10,920 nt of DNA from JBBDWJ01 sp040902925 (GCA_040902925.1 JBBDWJ010000358.1:1-10920), one strand, 5' to 3'; shown: positions 1 to 7,652, counted from the first letter of the stretch. Made by a program: numbers and translations. Notes: generated from the sequence alone by a model not told the origin.

Positions 1-3000
1 CGGCTTGCCCTTCGATCTCGGGAGTCGAGAGCATCGCCAGGCTGGACGTTTCGGCGTTGAGCACGAGCCCTTGTCCGGCGCCCGAGCCGTCGAGAGAGAA
101 GATCGCCGGAGAGGCGGCCCTCATCAACACTTCAGGCGCGCTCCAAGTAGCCGTGTCGCCCGTGTCGAGTTTTTCGACAGCGATGGACAGGCTCTCACCC
201 GCAGGCAGGTCGGGACACTGCAGGTTGATCTGGCTGGCTCCCACGTAGAGCAGCTTCGCCTCGATCGCATTGATAGTCACCCGGACGTTGTTCAGGCTGA
301 CCGGCAGCGGGAAAGTGCCGGCGCTTTCCAGGGGCCCTTCGCTGAAACCGGCTCCCCAGAGCGTGGCAAGCGACCCCGGGCTGCAAGGGGCAGCGGCGGA
401 GGAACTCGCCGAGTTGGTGAAGCCGAGGACCTTGAGGGTCCCGTCGATGACTTCGATCTCGACGACTTTCTCTGAAGAGGCATCGGCCGAGTTGATGGCC
501 GTGAAGGTCACGGAGTGGGTTCCGGCTTGCGCCTTTGTGGGCGTCCAATCGAAGCGGCCGCTACGTGCATCGAAGTCCGCCACCGACGGCACGCCCTTCG
601 CGGACAGGTTAACCGGCAGGTCATTCGGATCGACGGCGGTGACCGCCATCGAAAACCTCTTGCCGGCCCAAACCACACGAGGGTTGTTGACGCTAATGAG
701 CGGGGCTTTCGAGGACAGGATGGAGACTGTGCTGTTCGCCTGGGCTCCGTTCATGCCCACAGACACATTCACGGACTGTTGCTTGGATGAGTCGCGTGTC
801 GCCAACCGGAAGCTAACCGAGGAGCGCCCAGAACGGAGGGCGATGTTGGCCGGAACCTTGACGTCGTTACTATTAGCCGAAATCGCCAATGACGTGCCCT
901 CCGAGAAGCTGGAGGAATTCAGCGTGACGCGGCAGGTGGATGAACTTCCGGCCCTGATCTGCAGCGGCGAGCAGGAAACGTCCTTCGGCTTGAGCGGTAT
1001 CAGTTGGATCTTGGTTGAGACGGTGCTTCGCGCGGCTTGCGCAGCGCCACCCGCCAGCGATGCGGTCAGTTGAACGGTCTCCTCGACTTTGATCAGGGAG
1101 CTGCGGACCTTGAACGTGGCGGAATTGGCTCTGGAACCGATGCGAACGGAATCCGGCACGGAAAGCTGCTTGGATGAATCTGACAGGTTAACCCTGACAC
1201 CGCCGGACGGAGCTCGCTTATCGATCGAGACTTCGCAGTTCTTTGAACCCCCGCCTTCGATGGAGTTGCCGAAGCAATTCAACGAGGTGAGGCTGGGAGT
1301 ATCCGAATCCGATCCCACAACATTAATACTGACGACGCCCGAGTCGGAGCCGCCTTTGTTGTCGTCCACCTTGAAGGTGAAGCTGTCGCTGCCGCTGTAC
1401 CCGCTGGCAGGCGTGTAGACAATGTTAGGAGCGGTCCCACTGAGGGCGCCGTGGGATGGTCCGCCGGTTATCGAGAAAGCCAGCGTGTCGCCATCGGGGT
1501 CGGTACCGCCCAGAGTGATGTTCTTCTTGGTGTCCTGATTTGTGGACACGGAAGTATCGGTGGCCGTGGGAGGTTTGTTCTGCCCCGCCTGCACCGTGAT
1601 GCTCACGGCGCCGTTGGCGTTGAGCTTGCCGTCACTGACGCGGTAGGTAAAGCTGTCGGGGCCGGAATAGCCATTGGCCGGCATATAAGTGCGATTGGCC
1701 CCGCTGCCGTTCAGCGTGCCGTGCGCCGGAGCGCTCATGATGGTGTACGTGAGCGGATCGCCATCGACATCGGAACCGGCGAGCGCAATCTGCTTCTGGG
1801 TATTTTGCGCGGTGGACATCGACTGGTTCTGCGCCGTCGGTGGATCATTGACGGCCGTGATGGAGATGCCGATAGCGCCGTCATCTGTACCGCCCTTGCC
1901 GTCCGAGGCGCGGAAGGTAAAGCTGTCCGGGCCGTTGGCGTTCGCTTTGGGCGTGTAGGTCCAGTTGGCGCCATTGCCGCTCAGCGAACCCTTGGCGGGC
2001 TGCGTCAGCAGGCTGAAGCTCAGGGTGTCGCCGTTGGGATCGGTGCCCGACAGGGTGATTTGCTTCGGTGTGTCTTCGGTGGTCGTTACGGCAGAGTCGG
2101 TCGCGGCCGGAGCGCCATTCTGCGACGCCTGTACCGTGATGCTCACGGTGCCGTTCGCCGTTCCGCCATTACCGTCGTTCACCTGAAACGTAAAGCTATC
2201 GGGCCCGGAGTAGCCGTTGGCCGGAGTATAAGTGCGATTTGAGCCCGAGCCGGTCAAGCTGCCGTGGGACACTCCGCTCACGATCGAGTAACTCAGCGTA
2301 TTGCCATCGACATCGGAACCGGTCAACGTGATCGGCTTCGCGGTATTCTGCGCCGTCGATACCGATTGGTTTTGCGTCGCCGGTGGGTCGTTGACCGGCG
2401 TGATGTTGATGGAGATGGCGCCGTCATCCGCGCCGCCCTTGCCGTCCGCGGCCCGGAAGGTAAACGCGTCGGAGCCGTTGGCGTTCGGGTTGGGCGTGTA
2501 GGTCCAGTTGGCGCCATTGCCGCTCAACGAACCCTTGGCTGGCTGCGTCAGCAGGCTGAAGCTCAACGTGTCCCCGTTGGGGTCGGTGCCCGAGAGGGTG
2601 ATCTGCCGCGGCGTGTCTTCGTTGGTCGTTACGGAAGAGTTGGTCGCGGTCGGAGGATTGTTCGGCGTCGCGGTCACCGTGATGCTCACCGTGCCGTTCG
2701 CCGTTCCACCATTGCCGTCGTTCACCTGAAACGTAAAGCTATCAGGCCCGGAGTAGTTGTTGGCTGGAGTATAGGTCCGATTGGAGCCCGAGCCGGTCAA
2801 GCTGCCGTGGGACACGCCGCTCACGATCGAATAGCTCAGAGTATTGCCATCGATGTCGGAGCCGGTCAGCGTAATCGCCTTCGGCGTGTTCTGCTGCGTC
2901 GACATCGACTGGTTCTGGGTCGTGGGCGGATCGTTGACCGGCGTGATGTTGATGGAGATGAGGCCGTCGTCGGCGCCGCCCTTGCCGTCGCTCACCCGGA

Positions 3001-3694
3001 AGGTAAAGCTGTCGGAGCCGTTGGCATTGGCGTTGGGTTTGTAACTGCGCGCCGCACCGGAGCCCGTCAAGGTTCCTTTCGCGGGCTGGGTGACGATCGA
3101 AAAGGTGAGGCTGTCTCCATCAGGGTCGGTACCCGCGAGGGTGATGGGCTGCGCCGCAATGTCCTCGGTGGTTGTAACCGATGCATTGGTCGCGGTCGGA
3201 GCTCTGTTGACGACGGGCTGATTGATGCCAATCGTGCCGTTGGAACTTCCGATATTGATCGTCGCGCCGCTGGGCGTCGAGGCGATCGTATTGGAGACGG
3301 CAATCGCTCCGGATGTCGCGGTCGTTGGCTGAATCCGGAATCTGAGCGTCGCGATGACGCCGTTGGACATGGTGTCGGTATTGACCCCGAAAATGACGCA
3401 GGTCTGCGCTCCGTTGCTTCCGGAGCAGGTAACCGCTTTGGTGCTGGCGGCGGGGCCGACACTCGCGGCCTGATAGGTCAGGACCGAAGGATTGAATCCT
3501 AAATTAAACTGGACGGCCGCAGGCAGCGGGCTGCCGGACAGGCTCAAGTTCAGGGATACATCAGACGCTGGCGCTCCGGAACCTGATGCGAGGTTCAACG
3601 TCGTCTGGGCGTGCAGAATCGATCCGAAGACCAGACCCGCAAGGATCACACGAACAGCATGGAGCCGGGGGGATGCCATTTTGAAGTGGGACAT
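1..3694 (-). CDS. Large secreted cadherin-like repeat protein, Solibacter type, C-terminus cut by window edge
   Basis: This frame is open on the minus strand from ATG at 3694 to the window edge (1231 codons, no stop). The start has AGGAAG four bases upstream. Residues 1-29 form a signal peptide (basic start, hydrophobic 14-27, likely cut after LHA). About 31-155 resembles a cohesin-type beta sandwich. Residues 163-793 hold seven repeats of 88-91 residues with DPDGD- or DIDGN-type acidic motifs and a DSFTF segment, typical of bacterial cadherin-like/Big_9 Ig repeats that bind calcium. About 800-990 holds two modules, each with a cysteine pair 13 residues apart. About 998-1086 resembles a putative Ig domain (He_PIG). 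From about 1089 the sequence (NSASS, PGSLATLWGAGF, LLYVGASQINLQCP, SPAIF) matches TIGR03437, usually about 215 residues, so some 70 are probably missing. I infer an extracellular adhesion or matrix protein. Ligand and anchoring are unknown. Confidence 0.9.
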   Translation of the reverse strand, partial: MSHFKMASPRLHAVRVILAGLVFGSILHAQTTLNLASGSGAPASDVSLNLSLSGSPLPAAVQFNLGFNPSVLTYQAASVGPAASTKAVTCSGSNGAQTCVIFGVNTDTMSNGVIATLRFRIQPTTATSGAIAVSNTIASTPSGATINIGSSNGTIGINQPVVNRAPTATNASVTTTEDIAAQPITLAGTDPDGDSLTFSIVTQPAKGTLTGSGAARSYKPNANANGSDSFTFRVSDGKGGADDGLISINITPVNDPPTTQNQSMSTQQNTPKAITLTGSDIDGNTLSYSIVSGVSHGSLTGSGSNRTYTPANNYSGPDSFTFQVNDGNGGTANGTVSITVTATPNNPPTATNSSVTTNEDTPRQITLSGTDPNGDTLSFSLLTQPAKGSLSGNGANWTYTPNPNANGSDAFTFRAADGKGGADDGAISINITPVNDPPATQNQSVSTAQNTAKPITLTGSDVDGNTLSYSIVSGVSHGSLTGSGSNRTYTPANGYSGPDSFTFQVNDGNGGTANGTVSITVQASQNGAPAATDSAVTTTEDTPKQITLSGTDPNGDTLSFSLLTQPAKGSLSGNGANWTYTPKANANGPDSFTFRASDGKGGTDDGAIGISITAVNDPPTAQNQSMSTAQNTQKQIALAGSDVDGDPLTYTIMSAPAHGTLNGSGANRTYMPANGYSGPDSFTYRVSDGKLNANGAVSITVQAGQNKPPTATDTSVSTNQDTKKNITLGGTDPDGDTLAFSITGGPSHGALSGTAPNIVYTPASGYSGSDSFTFKVDDNKGGSDSGVVSINVVGSDSDTPSLTSLNCFGNSIEGGGSKNCEVSIDKRAPSGGVRVNLSDSSKQLSVPDSVRIGSRANSATFKVRSSLIKVEETVQLTASLAGGAAQAARSTVSTKIQLIPLKPKDVSCSPLQIRAGSSSTCRVTLNSSSFSEGTSLAISANSNDVKVPANIALRSGRSSVSFRLATRDSSKQQSVNVSVGMNGAQANSTVSILSSKAPLISVNNPRVVWAGKRFSMAVTAVDPNDLPVNLSAKGVPSVADFDARSGRFDWTPTKAQAGTHSVTFTAINSADASSEKVVEIEVIDGTLKVLGFTNSASSSAAAPCSPGSLATLWGAGFSEGPLESAGTFPLPVSLNNVRVTINAIEAKLLYVGASQINLQCPDLPAGESLSIAVEKLDTGDTATWSAPEVLMRAASPAIFSLDGSGAGQGLVLNAETSSLAMLSTPEIEGQA
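1316..1579 (-). repeat. Seventh cadherin-like repeat, mixed A/B type
   Basis: Residues 706-793 form the last repeat. Its first half resembles the A type (PTATDTSVS, GTDPDGD). Its second half resembles the B type (PSHGAL, YTPASGYSG). It is unpaired and closes the repeat array before the cysteine-pair modules. Confidence 0.6.
1580..3208 (-). repeat. Three tandem two-domain (A-B) repeat blocks of about 543 bp
   Basis: Six of the seven cadherin-like repeats fall into alternating A and B types. The A-B blocks are residues 163-344, 345-525 and 526-705, or 546, 543 and 540 bp. Corresponding DNA landmarks (TTGACCGGCGTGATG and its variant) start at 1848, 2391 and 2934, exactly 543 bp apart. By hand alignment A2 and A3 share 74 of 90 residues and B1 and B2 share 81 of 91, whereas neighbouring A and B repeats are clearly less alike. 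I infer duplication of the two-domain block as a unit. Confidence 0.85.
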
Positions 3695-3698
3695 TTAA

Positions 3699-3704
3699 CT
3701 TCCT
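3699..3704 (-). promoter_or_regulatory. Ribosome binding site of the large repeat protein
   Basis: AGGAAG lies four bases before ATG 3694 on the minus strand. It supports this ATG over the internal one at 3679. A further ATG upstream (3720) begins another frame and lacks a comparable site. Confidence 0.6.
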
Positions 3705-3808
3705 GGATTGTTTTTTCATGGAGGGCATCTTTCGCGGATCGAGCAATGGATTCGTGTTCAGTTCACAGCACTCAAGGGCTGTCGAGGACCGAACGAAACG
3801 AATGAGTA

Positions 3809-3840
3809 GAGACAAAATTAAACCTTGTACGCCATGTCTC
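3809..3840. repeat. Inverted repeat GAGACA / TGTCTC around an AT-rich core
   Basis: GAGACA at 3809-3814 and TGTCTC at 3835-3840 are exact inverted copies 20 bp apart. On the minus strand the core contains TTTAAT, a possible -10 element about 120 bp before ATG 3694. It could be an operator or promoter site for the repeat gene, but 6-bp arms can arise by chance. Confidence 0.25.
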
Positions 3841-3890
3841 CACTCTCTACGTTGTGGTTCGCAGTTGAGATGAAGCATGCGCGAGCGGAA

Positions 3891-3909
3891 CGGTTGCCAT
3901 GGGCAATCG
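3891..3909. repeat. Short hairpin CGGTTGCC-ATG-GGCAATCG
   Basis: The arms 3891-3898 and 3902-3909 can form eight pairs (one G-T) around a 3-base loop. No T-run follows on either strand, so a simple terminator is unlikely. The core TTGCC ATG GGCAA is nearly palindromic and could be a protein binding site. Confidence 0.3.
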
Positions 3910-3987
3910 TGATGCCAATCGGTATCTCGTAGAGACTGCACAGCCGCTGATCAGCAGCCACGGAAAAAGGGCACGACAGTGAGGAAG

Positions 3988-4010
3988 TTTTTACAGAACG
4001 CGTGTAAAAA
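3988..4010. repeat. Perfect inverted repeat TTTTTACA-N7-TGTAAAAA
   Basis: The arms 3988-3995 and 4003-4010 are perfect 8-bp inverted copies around a 7-bp spacer. The form, AT-rich half sites about 1.5 helical turns apart, fits a binding site for a dimeric regulator. No regulator is encoded nearby, and distance to the repeat-gene start is about 300 bp, so the target is unclear. Confidence 0.35.
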
Positions 4011-4315
4011 GCTCCTGAGAGATTTCCCTTAGTTTTTCGTTGGATTCAAGCCGTTGCAGCTAAGGGGAGAAGCGATTGAAGAAATGAACGCGGTCAAAGG
4101 ATTGCGGTTAGCTGTTTCGTACTAGGAGAGATTCACGGTGCGGCAAACTTTTTCGCTGCGTCGCCAAGGTCTGTAGGCATTCGCACCTGAGCAAGACTTA
4201 CGCGGTCGTTGCAGCAGCGGCGTTATCCGGAGCACCTTGCGTTGCGGTATCGAATAGCACGTCGCCAGGAGTATCTGCATGCGCTTCGCTGTTGCGCGGT
4301 AGCCCGTGGCTCGGA

Positions 4316-5083
4316 CTAACGCAGCGCGCGGCCACTGTAGACGGTGACCGGCGACCCTTCGGCTACAAAGGCCGAGGCTGGTTTTTCAGAAAGCGGCGCC
4401 GCAAATTCGGGTCCGTATAACTCGGAGGTAGAGAGATGTACGGCGGTTTGTTCTACCTGCCAGATGCGCCAGGGCACGTGCCCGACGCGGTACTCGACGG
4501 TGGCCCCGCTGGGTTGCGCCGCGTAGCCCCAGTAGTGCTCGGTGATGAACTCTTCTTGTGTGCCAGGGACGGCGAGCGCGGGCTCACCGCTTCGACGAGC
4601 CTTGATGTAGTTCCAGTCGTTGTGGATGCGCCACGAATAGACTAGCTCGCGCTGAGCGGTCGAATGGCGCATCGGCAACGCGATATAGTTCTCGTTGTAG
4701 AAGGTCCGGGCAGCCCAGGCGATGGCGCGGCGAGGCACGATCTCCTTGATGAAGACGACGCCGCGCCGCCAGCCTTCTTCGGCCTTCCGCCGGACGTAGA
4801 ATCGCAGATTGACCTCTTCGAAATCGCGGTGAAACGGGATGGGTATCCCTTTGACACGCGTGTCTAGAAACAGAAATCCCACCAGGCTGACGTAGGTTTT
4901 TCCATGGAAGAAATCGATCTCTGTCCCGGCTGGGAGATAGGGCTCGAGCAGATTGGAGTCGGTCTCGTAGTTCAGCATTACGAGCCAGCGCCACTGGGCT
5001 TGAAGAAAGGGAGCTTCGAGAGTCTGCTCTGAAGCGGGAGGCTTAGGGAGATTCGCCAAAGGCGCTTTCGTTGGGCGTGCCAC
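4316..5083 (-). CDS. DUF2071 / YqjF family protein
   Basis: This 255-residue protein fits the DUF2071 family (COG3361, YqjF-like), whose members usually have about 230-250 residues and resemble the acetoacetate decarboxylase fold. No enzymatic role is established for most of them. Visible hallmarks are WRWLVMLNYE (31-40), LEPYLPAGTEID (46-57), GKTYVSLVGFLFLDTRVKG (61-79), FHRDFEEVNLRFYVRR (84-99), IVPRRAIAW (115-123), YIALPMRH (133-140), ITEHYWGYA (180-188) and HVPWRIW (202-208). There is no signal peptide, so it is probably cytoplasmic. The start is GTG at 5083. The next in-frame Met is residue 36, inside the conserved core, so GTG is the better choice. It diverges from the exported hydrolase gene across about 133 bp. 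I see no rho-independent terminator after its stop. Confidence 0.85.
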   Translation of the reverse strand: MARPTKAPLANLPKPPASEQTLEAPFLQAQWRWLVMLNYETDSNLLEPYLPAGTEIDFFHGKTYVSLVGFLFLDTRVKGIPIPFHRDFEEVNLRFYVRRKAEEGWRRGVVFIKEIVPRRAIAWAARTFYNENYIALPMRHSTAQRELVYSWRIHNDWNYIKARRSGEPALAVPGTQEEFITEHYWGYAAQPSGATVEYRVGHVPWRIWQVEQTAVHLSTSELYGPEFAAPLSEKPASAFVAEGSPVTVYSGRALR

Positions 5084-5216
5084 GGTTCATCCGCTGCGAG
5101 CGACACCCGACCGGGCTTGGTCTTAGCCGGTACTTTAGGAAGATTGTTACACAGCGCGCGAGGTTCGACGGTGTTGGTATTTGTGCGATGATCTCGGCTA
5201 GCGACGAGCCTGCGCG

Positions 5217-7571
5217 GTGAAACTAATGCACGCCAAAAGCATGATGATGGCCTTGGGACTGCTTTGTTGCGGCTTGGTTACGGCGCTTGCGCCTGCGCAG
5301 CCGTTGCCCGGCACCGCGGCGCTCACTGGCGACGCCGACCTGGCTGCCGAGATGGTGGCCGGAATCGACCGCTATCTCATGCGCCGCATCGAGACGGCCC
5401 CTGAGCGGCGTGAGAAGCATTGGGGATCGGACTATTCTTCCCGCCAAGCTTATGAGAAGTCGATCGCGAAACGGCGCGAGCGTTTCCGCACGATCATCGG
5501 GGCGATCGACCCGCGCGTTCCAGCGCCGCGTCTGTTGATGAAGGTCAGCCACGGAGGCTCGTCGTTGGTGGCGCGGCTTGGCGGCGAGGGTCAGCGGGAA
5601 GTGGCAGTGCATGCGGTGCGTTGGCCGGTGTTCTCCGGCGACGTTCCGGTTGCGGTTTATGGGGAAGGGCTGTTGCTCGAGCCCGCCGGCGAGGCGCTGG
5701 CGAATGTTGTGGTGCTGCCAGACGCTGACGTGCCACCCGAAATGATCGCGGGCTTGCAGCCTGGCCTCGATGCTCGCTCGCAACTGGCTCAGCGCCTCGC
5801 TCTGGCCGGCTGCCGCGTGCTCGTGCCGGTGCTGATCGACCGCAAGGATACTTGGTCGGGCCTCGAAGGCTACCGCGCGACAAACCAGCCGCATCGGGAA
5901 TTTATCTATCGCATGGCCTATGAGATGGGCCGTCATATCATCGGCTACGAGGTGCAGAAGGTGCTTGCCGCCGTGGATTGGTTCGCGGCTACGCAGCCAG
6001 GCGCGCCCATCGGCGTCGCGGGATATGGCGAGGGCGGCCTGCTTGCGTTTTACAGTGCCGCTCTCGACACGCGCATCGATGCGGCGTTGGTGAGCGGGTA
6101 CTTTGGGCCTCTCGACGGCCTGTGGCGGCATCCGATCTACCGTAACGTGTGGTCGCTGGTGGAGGAGTTTGGTCAGCAAGGCGTGGCGAGTTTGATCGCG
6201 CCGCGGGCGTTGATCATCGAGGCCGCGCGAACCCCGCAAATCGAGGGACCGCCGCCCGCAACCGATGACCGCAAGGGCGCCGCTCCTGGCGTGATCCGAA
6301 CACCAACGCTTGCGGAAGTTCGTGCGGAGTTCGATCGCTCGCGGGTTGCTTTCGACAAGTTGGGAGTGAGAGCGCGAATCCAGCTCGTTGCGAGCGGCGA
6401 AGGGGATGGCGTTCCTGGAACCGATGCGGCACTTGGAGCGTTCCTCGGTGGTCTCGGCATTGAGGGCGGCGCGCCCGCCGCCCCACCCACCTACCTCGCC
6501 GGTCCGTTCGAGGTAGCGCAGGCAGAACGCATGTCGCGCCAGTTTCAGGAACTGGTCGCGCATACGCAACGAACTCTTCGAGGGGTCGACGCGGCGCGGC
6601 AGCAGTTTTGGGCCAAGGCCGACAGCAGTTCCGCAGCAGCGTGGGACGGGAGCACCGCGTGGTATCGCGATCATCTGTGGAGCGAAGTCATTGGCAGGCT
6701 GCCGAATCCCAGCGAGCCAATGGAGGCGCGGTCCAGGCAGATCTTCGACGAGCCGAAGTGGACGGGGTACGAAGTTGTGCTGCCGGTTTGGCCGGATGTT
6801 TTCGCCGAAGGAATTCTACTCGTGCCGAAGGGCATTCAGCCCGGTGAACGCCGCCCGGTGGTGGTTTGCCAGCATGGGCTCGAAAGCCGCGCCATCGAAG
6901 TTGTCGATCCGCGGCTCGACAGCCACTACTATCACGGCTACGGCGCGCGGTTGGCCGATCTGGGGTTCATCGTGTTCGCGCCGCAGAATCCCTACATTGG
7001 CCGCGATGAGTTTCGCGTGCTGCAGCGCAAGGCGAACCCGGTTAAAGCCTCGCTGTTTTCGGTGATCCTTGGGCAGCACCAGCGCCTTTTGGAATGGCTG
7101 GGGTCGCTGCCTTACGTTGACGCCAGCCGCATCGGCTTCTATGGACTGTCCTACGGCGGAAAGACCGCTATGCGGGTGCCGCCTTTGCTCGACGGCTACG
7201 TGCTATCGATCTGTTCGGCCGATTTCAACGAATGGATCTGGAAAAACACGCGCACGGACTCCCGGTACAGTTATCTGTTCACCGGCGAGTACGAGATGTT
7301 TGAATTCAACCTCGGCAACACGTTCAACTACGCGGAGCTGGCAAGCCTGATCGCGCCCCGGCCGTTCATGGTCGAGCGCGGCCACCATGATGGCGTCGCG
7401 CCGGATGAATGGGTGGCTTACGAATACGCCAAGGTGCGGCGGTTTTATGTCGGGCTTGGACTGGCCGAGCGAACGGCCATCGAGTTTTTCGACGGCCCGC
7501 ACACCATTCACGGCGTGGGTACGTTTGAGTTCCTGCAGCGGCACCTGCGGTGGCCCGAACGCGATAGGTAA
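5217..7571 (+). CDS. Exported tandem alpha/beta-hydrolase (dienelactone hydrolase / acetylxylan esterase-like), N-terminal domain degenerate
   Basis: This 784-residue protein starts at GTG 5217 or, equally likely, ATG 5226, which has GGTGA five bases upstream. The hydrophobic stretch MMMALGLLCCGLVTALAPA is a signal peptide, probably cut after ALA, so it acts outside the cytoplasm. Two alpha/beta-hydrolase domains follow (about 100-415 and 500-784). The C-terminal one has the nucleophile elbow GLSYGG (Ser645), an acid in GHHDG (Asp725) after SLIAPRPF, and a late His in DGPHTIHG (His762 or His765). The N-terminal one aligns at GYGEGG, with Gly271 at the serine position, and SLIAPRAL without the Asp. 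It looks catalytically dead and may be structural or substrate-binding. By analogy with dienelactone hydrolase/acetylxylan esterase-like enzymes, I infer ester hydrolysis, perhaps on plant polymers. The substrate is not evident. TAA is at 7569-7571. Confidence 0.85.
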   Translation: MKLMHAKSMMMALGLLCCGLVTALAPAQPLPGTAALTGDADLAAEMVAGIDRYLMRRIETAPERREKHWGSDYSSRQAYEKSIAKRRERFRTIIGAIDPRVPAPRLLMKVSHGGSSLVARLGGEGQREVAVHAVRWPVFSGDVPVAVYGEGLLLEPAGEALANVVVLPDADVPPEMIAGLQPGLDARSQLAQRLALAGCRVLVPVLIDRKDTWSGLEGYRATNQPHREFIYRMAYEMGRHIIGYEVQKVLAAVDWFAATQPGAPIGVAGYGEGGLLAFYSAALDTRIDAALVSGYFGPLDGLWRHPIYRNVWSLVEEFGQQGVASLIAPRALIIEAARTPQIEGPPPATDDRKGAAPGVIRTPTLAEVRAEFDRSRVAFDKLGVRARIQLVASGEGDGVPGTDAALGAFLGGLGIEGGAPAAPPTYLAGPFEVAQAERMSRQFQELVAHTQRTLRGVDAARQQFWAKADSSSAAAWDGSTAWYRDHLWSEVIGRLPNPSEPMEARSRQIFDEPKWTGYEVVLPVWPDVFAEGILLVPKGIQPGERRPVVVCQHGLESRAIEVVDPRLDSHYYHGYGARLADLGFIVFAPQNPYIGRDEFRVLQRKANPVKASLFSVILGQHQRLLEWLGSLPYVDASRIGFYGLSYGGKTAMRVPPLLDGYVLSICSADFNEWIWKNTRTDSRYSYLFTGEYEMFEFNLGNTFNYAELASLIAPRPFMVERGHHDGVAPDEWVAYEYAKVRRFYVGLGLAERTAIEFFDGPHTIHGVGTFEFLQRHLRWPERDR

Positions 7572-7597
7572 TCGAGTTTTTGTTGAGGGAAGAGCCT

Positions 7598-7625
7598 CTA
7601 GCTGCTTGACGGGTTAAGCAGTTAG
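7598..7625 (+). terminator. Stem-loop between convergent hydrolase and brnA genes
   Basis: CTAGCTGCTT (7598-7607) pairs with AAGCAGTTAG (7616-7625). Two further inner pairs (7608-7609 with 7614-7615) leave a CGGG tetraloop. The stem has G-U pairs only in plus-strand RNA, so it suits the hydrolase transcript, whose stop is at 7571. No T-run follows, so it is at best an imperfect terminator or 3' stabilising hairpin. Confidence 0.35.
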
Positions 7626-7652
7626 CTCGCGCCAGTTCGAGAAGCAACCAAA

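Larger units (their letters stand above)
3695..4315. other. Long intergenic region with inverted repeats, no convincing gene
   Basis: These 621 bp separate the 5' end of the large repeat gene from the 3' end of the DUF2071 gene. Both are on the minus strand, so the region must hold the repeat gene's promoter and any DUF2071 terminator. Neither could be placed with confidence. Open frames here are short, or run into the repeat gene in another frame. The base composition looks more AT-rich than the flanking genes. Inverted repeats at 3809-3840, 3891-3909 and 3988-4010 are the only clear structure, apart from a 12-codon open frame at 4138-4176 with a good ribosome binding site. Confidence 0.6.

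Noticed and set aside
270..1073. Plus-strand open frame of 267 codons
   Set aside because: It is antisense to the cysteine-pair and Ig part of the large gene, with no family resemblance.
1451..2242. Plus-strand open frame of 263 codons
   Set aside because: It is a second antisense shadow of the same repeat array, caused by GC-rich codons with no stops on the opposite strand.
1316..3208. Regular direct repeats that might suggest a CRISPR array or satellite DNA
   Set aside because: The period is about 270 or 543 bp, the units are coding and in frame, and there are no short identical repeats with unique spacers.
2264..3502. Plus-strand open frame of 412 codons with internal repeats
   Set aside because: It lies antisense to the large repeat gene and its repeats mirror the A-B blocks. 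The protein is Arg/Gly/Val-rich and resembles no family, whereas the minus-strand frame gives recognisable domains throughout.
3561..3941. Minus-strand open frame of 126 codons upstream of the repeat gene
   Set aside because: It overlaps the start of the large gene in another frame, has no ribosome binding site I can see, and its composition (Arg, Cys, Pro) looks non-coding.
5084..5216. Candidate sigma-70 promoters between the divergent DUF2071 and hydrolase genes
   Set aside because: Possible boxes (for example TAAAGT on the minus strand, or TTCGAC with GATGAT on the plus strand) match the consensus too poorly to call.
5223..6674. Minus-strand open frame of 483 codons
   Set aside because: It is antisense to the hydrolase, whose plus-strand protein has clear motifs. 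The antisense protein is rich in Arg and His and matches nothing.
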